In this document: positions 59,643 to 64,000 of the stretch, in pieces
Numbering within the stretch: the stretch's first letter is position 1
Layout: each line of letters opens with the position of its first letter
Source of the DNA: Streptomyces sp. JH34
GTDB lineage: Bacteria; Actinomycetota; Actinomycetes; Streptomycetales; Streptomycetaceae
Assembly (NCBI RefSeq): GCF_029428875.1
Contig: NZ_JAJSOO010000001.1
Span: forward strand, 1,240,001-1,304,000
Direction of reading: 5' to 3'
Length of the DNA stretch: 64,000 nucleotides
The notes under the pieces: generated by a model
Told to the model about the DNA's origin: nothing
The model's database searches: none
Seen by the model: only the letters and a program-made list of their open reading frames with translations
Made by a program: the position numbers and the translations under genes

Positions 59643-60086
59643 ATGACGACGGAGCAGCACGACGGGGCGGTGCGGAGCAGCCCGGCCGCATGGGTGGCGG
59701 CGCAGGCCGAGTTGTACGAGTCGTCGGGCGGGACGAAGGGCACCACGCAGCTCGGTGTCCCCTGCCTGCTGCTGGACTACGTGGGACGGCGCAGCGGCGC
59801 CCGGCGCCGGACCGTGCTGATGTACGGGCGGGACGGCGACGACTACCTGGTCGTCGGGTCGAACGGCGGCTCGGACAGTCATCCCCTCTGGTACCTGAAC
59901 CTGCTGGCCGGTCCCGAGGTGGACGTCCGGGTCGGCACGGAGCGTTTCCCGGCGCTCGCGGAGACGCTCCCGCCCGAGGAGAAGGAGCGGGTGTGGCCGC
60001 ATCTGGTGGAGGTCTTCCCCCGGTACGCCGCGTACCGGGCGAAGACCGGCCGCGACATTCCGGTGGTCCGGCTCCGACGGCGCTGA
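59643..60086 (+). CDS. Deazaflavin-dependent nitroreductase-family protein (DDN-like)
   Basis: Protein of 147 residues of the F420/flavin-binding DDN family: LYESSGGTKGTTQLGVPCLL, DYVGRRSGARRRTVLMYGRD, YLVVGSNGGSDSHPLWYLNL and AYRAKTGRDIPVVRL. Mycobacterial Ddn reduces nitroimidazoles and quinones with F420H2; streptomycete members have unknown substrates. I chose ATG 59643 with GAGGACG upstream; ATG 59586 would add 19 residues. Divergent from the ACP gene. Confidence 0.88.
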   Translation: MTTEQHDGAVRSSPAAWVAAQAELYESSGGTKGTTQLGVPCLLLDYVGRRSGARRRTVLMYGRDGDDYLVVGSNGGSDSHPLWYLNLLAGPEVDVRVGTERFPALAETLPPEEKERVWPHLVEVFPRYAAYRAKTGRDIPVVRLRRR

Positions 60087-60222
60087 CCTGCGTGGACGGC
60101 AGCTCTCCTCCCCCGCGCGGGTCCCGGGGAGGGGAGGGAGGCCGGCGCGGCACGGAGCCGGGCGGGATCGGGGCTCCAACAGGGGTCCCCGCGCCGGGTC
60201 TTGAGCCGTAAACTCCGCGATC

Positions 60223-60954
60223 ATGACCTTCGAAACGGTGCACTCGGACGCCCCCGCCCCTGACGGGCCCGCCCTCTTCCCGACCATGGCCACCATGCGC
60301 GCCATGCGCCGCCTCAAGCCGGACGCCGTCCCGGACGAGACGCTCGACCAGCTCGTACAGGCCGCGGTCTGGGGGCCGAGCGGCGGCAACATGCAGGCGT
60401 ACGAGTACGTGGTCGTCACCGACCGCGCGGTGATGGCGGACCTGGCCCCGCTCTGGAAGCGCTGCGTGGACGCCTACCTCGCGACGACCGGCAAGCACGC
60501 GCCGAAGGGCATGGACGACGCGGCGTACGGGCGGATGGTGGCGGCGATCGAGTACCAGCGCGACCACTTCGCGGACACCCCGGCCCTGATCATCCCCTGT
60601 TACAAGTTCCCGGAGGCGCAGTTCGACGAGGAGGGCCTGGGGGTCTACGCCGCGTCGCTCGGCCCCGCGGGTCTCGAGCACATGTCGAACACGCAGACGC
60701 GCTTCCAGGCGCTCGCGGAGGGCTCCTGTGTCTATCCGGGCGTCCAGAACCTCCTGCTCGCCGCGCGGGCGCTGGGGCTCGCGGCCAATCTGACCATCTG
60801 GCACCTGATGCTGGAGCAGGAGTGGAAGAAGGCCCTGGGGATCCCGTCGGACACGCACACCTTCGCCGCCATCCCGGTGGGGTGGCCGCAGGGCAACTTC
60901 GGACCGGTCCGGCGCCGTCCGGTGGCCGATGTGATCCACCGGGACCGCTGGTAG
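60223..60954 (+). CDS. Nitroreductase-family flavoprotein
   Basis: FMN-dependent oxidoreductase of 243 residues. Features: MRAMRRLKPDAVPDETLDQL (N-terminal FMN-binding Arg), VWGPSGGNMQAYEYVVVTD (FMN phosphate region), GVQNLLLAARALGLAANLTI and a short C-terminal FAAIPVGWPQGNFGPVRRRP that carries the third FMN-binding Arg. Members reduce nitro groups, quinones or enones. It lies alone; hairpin 60963-60998 ends its transcript. Confidence 0.9.
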   Translation: MTFETVHSDAPAPDGPALFPTMATMRAMRRLKPDAVPDETLDQLVQAAVWGPSGGNMQAYEYVVVTDRAVMADLAPLWKRCVDAYLATTGKHAPKGMDDAAYGRMVAAIEYQRDHFADTPALIIPCYKFPEAQFDEEGLGVYAASLGPAGLEHMSNTQTRFQALAEGSCVYPGVQNLLLAARALGLAANLTIWHLMLEQEWKKALGIPSDTHTFAAIPVGWPQGNFGPVRRRPVADVIHRDRW

Positions 60955-60962
60955 CCGCAGCT

Positions 60963-60998
60963 GTGGGCCGTCACCCTCCGCCAGGGGTGACGGCCCAC
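60963..60998 (+). terminator. Terminator hairpin after nitroreductase
   Basis: GTGGGCCGTCACCC (60963-60976) pairs perfectly with GGGTGACGGCCCAC (60985-60998): 14-bp stem, 8-nt loop, 9 bp after the stop codon. Confidence 0.75.
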
Positions 60999-61170
60999 CC
61001 GGGCGGTCCAGATCGAGACCCCAACTCCATTGGAGTGAAGGGTAGTTGGACACGCGACGGCATCATTGTCCGGCTCTGGCCGGGTGGATAGCCTGTGCGG
61101 GCTCAGCGGCCCTCGGCCCATCCCACCGGGTCCGGAGGGCCCCTCCCTCCCCCACAGACCTGGAGCAGGT

Positions 61171-62712
61171 ATGCCCCGACGTCCCGCCGGTCACACCCGA
61201 GGCCGCGCCGCCGTTCTGGCCTCGTTGACCGTCACCGCTCTCGTCGCCGGCCACCCGGCAGGCGCCGCCCCCGCCGACGCGGAGTCCATGAACCAGGCCT
61301 TCGACCGGGCCGCCGAGGAGTACGGCGTACCGCGCGACCTGCTCGCCGCCGTCGGCTACGGCGAGACCCATCTGAACGGCCACGCCGGGCTTCCCAGCCA
61401 GGACAACGGCTTCGGCGTGATGCACCTCGTCAGCAACCCCGCCAACCACTCGCTGGAGAAGGCCTCCGCGCTGACGGGAGAATCGACGGCGGACCTCCGC
61501 GAGGACACCGGGACGAACATCCTGGGCGGCGCGGCCGTGCTGCGGGACCACGCCGACACACTGGGACTGGACACGGCGGACCGGGCGGACATCGACGCCT
61601 GGTACCCGGTCGTCGCCCGCTACAGCGGAGCCGGGGGCGCGGTCGCCGCTCTCTACGCCGACACCGTCTACACCTTCCTCGCGCAGGGACTGCGGGCCAC
61701 CGTGGCGGGAGGCGAACAGGTGTCGGTCACCTCCCGGCCGGTCTCCCCCGAGAAGGGCCCCTTCGCGAAGGCCGACATCACCGCCCAGAGCCCCGACTAC
61801 CCTCCGGGCCTCTGGGTGGCCGCCAACTCCGCCAACTTCGCGACGGGGCGCACGGCGACGGTGGACAAGGTGGTCGTCCACGTCACCCAGGGCTCGTACG
61901 CCGGGACCATCAGCTGGTTCCAGAACACGGCCTCGAAGGTCAGCTCCCACTACGTGGTCCGCTCCTCGGACGGCCAGGTCACCCAGATGGTGCGCGACAA
62001 GGACACCGCGTACCACGCCAAGAGCGCCAACGCCTCGTCGCTCGGCATCGAGCACGAGGGCTTCATCGACGACCCGTCGTGGTTCACCGACACGATGTAC
62101 CGCTCGTCGGCGGCGCTGACGAAGTACCTGTGCGACCGGTACGGCATCCCCAAGGACCGCTCTCACGTCATCGGGCACAGCGAGGCACCCGGCAACGACC
62201 ACACCGACCCGGGCGCCAACTGGAACTGGACCTACTACATGCAGCTCGTCAAAGGCGCCACCGGTTCGGCCGACGGACTGAGCTTCGCGTCGTACACGAC
62301 CCAGCAGAGCGGCTCGACGGGTTCCCAGGTGAAGGCCCTGCAGACGCTGCTCAACCAGCAGGGCTACGGGGCCGGCGCCGAGGACGGCGTCTTCGGCACC
62401 GCCACCGGCAACGCCGTGAGGGCCTTCCAGACCGCGCGCGGTCTCGACGCCGACGGCGCGGTCGGCCCGAGGACCTGGACCGCGCTGCTCTCGGCCGGCA
62501 CCACTCCGGCCCTGGGCACCGGCGCCTCGGGCGACGCGGTGAAGCGGCTGCAACGGGCACTGACCGCGGCGCTGGGCAGAACCGTCGCCGCCGACGGGGC
62601 CTTCGGTGCGAACACGGCCCAGGCGGTCCGCGACTACCAGAGCTCGCGGAAGCTCTCGGTCGACGGCAGCGTCGGCCCCGACACCTGGGCAGCACTGCAG
62701 TCAGGACGCTGA
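61171..62712 (+). CDS. Secreted N-acetylmuramoyl-L-alanine amidase with lytic-transglycosylase-like and two peptidoglycan-binding domains
   Basis: Protein of 513 residues. Signal peptide 1-33 (VLASLTVTALVAGHPAGAA). An N-terminal lysozyme-like domain (about 40-170, AFDRAAEEYGVPRDLLAAVG with the catalytic Glu-like YGETHLNG) precedes an Amidase_2 zinc domain (about 228-375; VVVHVTQGSYAGTISWFQN, SSHYVVRSSDGQVTQMV, HVIGHSEAPGNDHTDPG) and two PG-binding repeats (about 390-445 and 455-512; AVRAFQTARGLDADGAVGPR). ATG 61171 with GGAG upstream. It cleaves cell wall during growth or sporulation. No riboswitch was recognised upstream. Confidence 0.93.
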   Translation: MPRRPAGHTRGRAAVLASLTVTALVAGHPAGAAPADAESMNQAFDRAAEEYGVPRDLLAAVGYGETHLNGHAGLPSQDNGFGVMHLVSNPANHSLEKASALTGESTADLREDTGTNILGGAAVLRDHADTLGLDTADRADIDAWYPVVARYSGAGGAVAALYADTVYTFLAQGLRATVAGGEQVSVTSRPVSPEKGPFAKADITAQSPDYPPGLWVAANSANFATGRTATVDKVVVHVTQGSYAGTISWFQNTASKVSSHYVVRSSDGQVTQMVRDKDTAYHAKSANASSLGIEHEGFIDDPSWFTDTMYRSSAALTKYLCDRYGIPKDRSHVIGHSEAPGNDHTDPGANWNWTYYMQLVKGATGSADGLSFASYTTQQSGSTGSQVKALQTLLNQQGYGAGAEDGVFGTATGNAVRAFQTARGLDADGAVGPRTWTALLSAGTTPALGTGASGDAVKRLQRALTAALGRTVAADGAFGANTAQAVRDYQSSRKLSVDGSVGPDTWAALQSGR

Positions 62713-62849
62713 CCCTCCGCCCCCGCGCCCGCCCGTGTGCTCCGGAGCGCACCCGGAAGGAACCGGTACGCCTTCCCCCGCACGGCGCCCACCGGCGAGT
62801 CTGAGTCCTGTCGGCACCCGGCCGACAGGACCTGGAGGGCGGTCAGAAG

Positions 62850-63014
62850 ATGGCTCGTACGCAGCCGAGGTGCGGAGCACTCACCCAGCGGGGGACGCGC
62901 TGCCGGCGGCTGGCGATGAAGGACGCCTCCCGCTGCGACCGGCACCGGGGCGACTGGTCGCAGTACACCGTCGCACGGCGCAAGGCACAGGAGAAGGCGG
63001 CCCGCGCCGGGTGA
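62850..63014 (+). CDS. Small Cys/Arg-rich protein
   Basis: Protein of 54 residues, with ARTQPRCGALTQRGTRCRRL, DASRCDRHRGD and a basic C-terminus (ARRKAQEKAARAG). The spacing C-x8-GTRC-x9-C-x2-H resembles small zinc-knuckle-like proteins of actinobacteria and phages. ATG 62850 with GGAGG about 11 bp upstream. It lies between the amidase and xdhC; its role is unknown. Confidence 0.6.
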   Translation: MARTQPRCGALTQRGTRCRRLAMKDASRCDRHRGDWSQYTVARRKAQEKAARAG

Positions 63015-63110
63015 GGACGGCTGCCTCCGGGGGCGGCGCCGGTACGGAATGGGCCGATGAGCATCGACTGAACTTCCTCGGCTCTGCGCCGGACCCGGTC
63101 GCCGTCGGCT

Positions 63111-64000
63111 TCAGGCCACCGGAATCAGGGCGGGACCGCTCTCGTGATGGATCGGCGTGTGCGCGCCCTTCAGGGGCAGCCCCGTGCCACCGCGCCGGTC
63201 GGCGACGATCTCGGCCGCGATGGAGAGCGCGGTCTCCTCCGGCGTACGGGCCCCGAGGTCCAGCCCGATCGGCGAGTGCAGCGAGGCCAGTCGGCTCTCG
63301 GTGACACCCGCCTCGCGCAGTCGCTGGTTGCGCTCCAGATGGGTACGGCGGGAGCCCATCGCGCCGACGTAGGCGACCGGCAGCCGCAACGCCAGCTCCA
63401 GCAGCGGGACATCGAACTTCGCGTCGTGCGTGAGGACGCAGAGCACCGTCCGCGCGTCCACGTCGGCGGTGGCGAGGTACCGGTGCGGCCAGTCCACGAC
63501 GATCTCGTCGGCGTCGGGGAACCGGGCCTCGGTAGCGAAGACGGGGCGGGCGTCGCAGACGGTGACGCGGTAGCCGAGGAAGCGGCCGGCCCTCACCAGG
63601 GCGGCGGCGAAGTCGATGGCCCCGAAGACGATCATCCGGGGCGGCGGGACGCTCGATTCGACGAGCAGGGTCAGGGGGCTGCCGCAGCGGGAGCCCTCCA
63701 CGCCGATGACGAGCTCCCCGGTGCGGCCCGCGTCGAGCATCGCGCGGGCCTCGGCGGCCGCCGTGCGGTCGAGCCCGGCAGGTCCGCCGAGCCCACCCTC
63801 GTACGCGCCGTCGGCGTGGACGAGCAGGGGCCGGCCGAGCAGTTCGGCGGGCCCTTCGGTGACGCGGGCGACCGCCGCCGCCCGGCCTCCGGCGGCGGCG
63901 GCGAACGCGGCGGCGAACACCGGGCGCGCGGGGTCGTCCGCACGCACCGGGGTCACCAGGATGTCGACGACTCCTCCGCAGGTCAGGCCGACCGCGTAGG
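63111..64000 (-). CDS. xdhC: XdhC-family molybdenum-enzyme maturation factor (N-terminus outside window)
   Basis: The frame is open to the window edge. It begins there within the XdhC/CoxI domain (YAVGLTCGGVVDILVTP), then a Rossmann-type domain with RMIVFGAIDFAAALVRAGRF, LTHDAKFDVPLLELALRLP, VAYVGAMGSRRTHLERN and SPIGLDLGARTPEETALSIA. XdhC inserts the sulfurated molybdenum cofactor into xanthine dehydrogenase. This links the right edge to the purine route; the dehydrogenase genes probably lie beyond. About 75-90 N-terminal residues are missing. Confidence 0.92.
   Translation of the reverse strand, partial: YAVGLTCGGVVDILVTPVRADDPARPVFAAAFAAAAGGRAAAVARVTEGPAELLGRPLLVHADGAYEGGLGGPAGLDRTAAAEARAMLDAGRTGELVIGVEGSRCGSPLTLLVESSVPPPRMIVFGAIDFAAALVRAGRFLGYRVTVCDARPVFATEARFPDADEIVVDWPHRYLATADVDARTVLCVLTHDAKFDVPLLELALRLPVAYVGAMGSRRTHLERNQRLREAGVTESRLASLHSPIGLDLGARTPEETALSIAAEIVADRRGGTGLPLKGAHTPIHHESGPALIPVA

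Noticed and set aside
60999..61170. Riboswitch (c-di-AMP type) before the wall amidase
   Set aside because: Such switches are known before some Streptomyces wall hydrolases, but the 172-bp gap shows only a short ACTCCATTGGAGT palindrome and no recognisable conserved core.
1..64000. CRISPR array, rRNA or intact insertion sequence
   Set aside because: No regularly spaced repeats, rRNA-like sequence or transposase gene with terminal repeats was seen.

Overview
The window is a stretch of high-GC actinobacterial chromosome, almost certainly Streptomyces or a close relative. The grounds are the strong GC bias at third codon positions, frequent GTG/TTG starts, 4-bp ATGA/GTGA stop-start overlaps, and Streptomyces-style content (cytochrome P450, GH46 chitosanases, MacB-like ABC transporter with a NarL-type two-component system, ExeM-like secreted nuclease). 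No rRNA, intact insertion sequence or CRISPR array was seen. One short integrase remnant is visibly less GC-rich than its surroundings.

The main theme is purine degradation and use of the resulting glyoxylate, spread over several units. They are allantoicase-allantoinase with a divergent IclR regulator (5.3-8.9 kb), a MocA-like nucleotidyltransferase and malate synthase (13.1-15.6 kb), an NCS2 permease, an 8-oxoguanine/guanine deaminase, urate oxidase, HIU hydrolase and OHCU decarboxylase (29.1-34.5 kb), a YheO-like HTH regulator plus a thiamine-binding protein (35.5-36.2 kb), hydroxypyruvate isomerase, tartronate semialdehyde reductase and catalase (36.6-40.0 kb), glyoxylate carboligase (41.0-42.8 kb), and XdhC at the right edge (63.1-64.0 kb, incomplete). 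Together they would take guanine/xanthine/urate to allantoin, allantoate and glyoxylate, then to glycerate or malate, with the catalase removing the H2O2 made by urate oxidase. Two recurrent palindromes tie the units together: Box A (TCAACA-N3-TGTTGA) and Box B (TTCCG-N5-CGGAA). They sit on recognisable promoters, and the malate synthase promoter carries both.

Other regions: 1-5.2 kb holds a P450, a LuxR remnant, an EamA exporter with a divergent TetR, and small oxidoreductases. 8.9-12.9 kb holds an ABC exporter divergent from a two-component system. 16.2-21.7 kb holds an aberrant tRNA-like gene followed by a tightly overlapping four-gene operon: LRR protein, ankyrin protein, MoxR AAA+ ATPase, and VWA/metallopeptidase-like protein. 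That operon is the best candidate here for a poorly described system. 21.7-29.1 kb holds an acyltransferase, an FN3 lipoprotein, a frameshifted HEAT-repeat gene and tandem chitosanases. 43.0-53.5 kb is accessory metabolism and transport. 53.9-62.7 kb holds a secreted nuclease, a decayed GH127 gene, a small hydrolase-KS-ACP operon, two nitroreductase-type proteins and a secreted amidase.

Broken genes are frequent: a LuxR tail, a thioesterase, the HEAT-repeat gene, the serine recombinase and GH127. Frameshifts are read from one sequence only and could be assembly errors.
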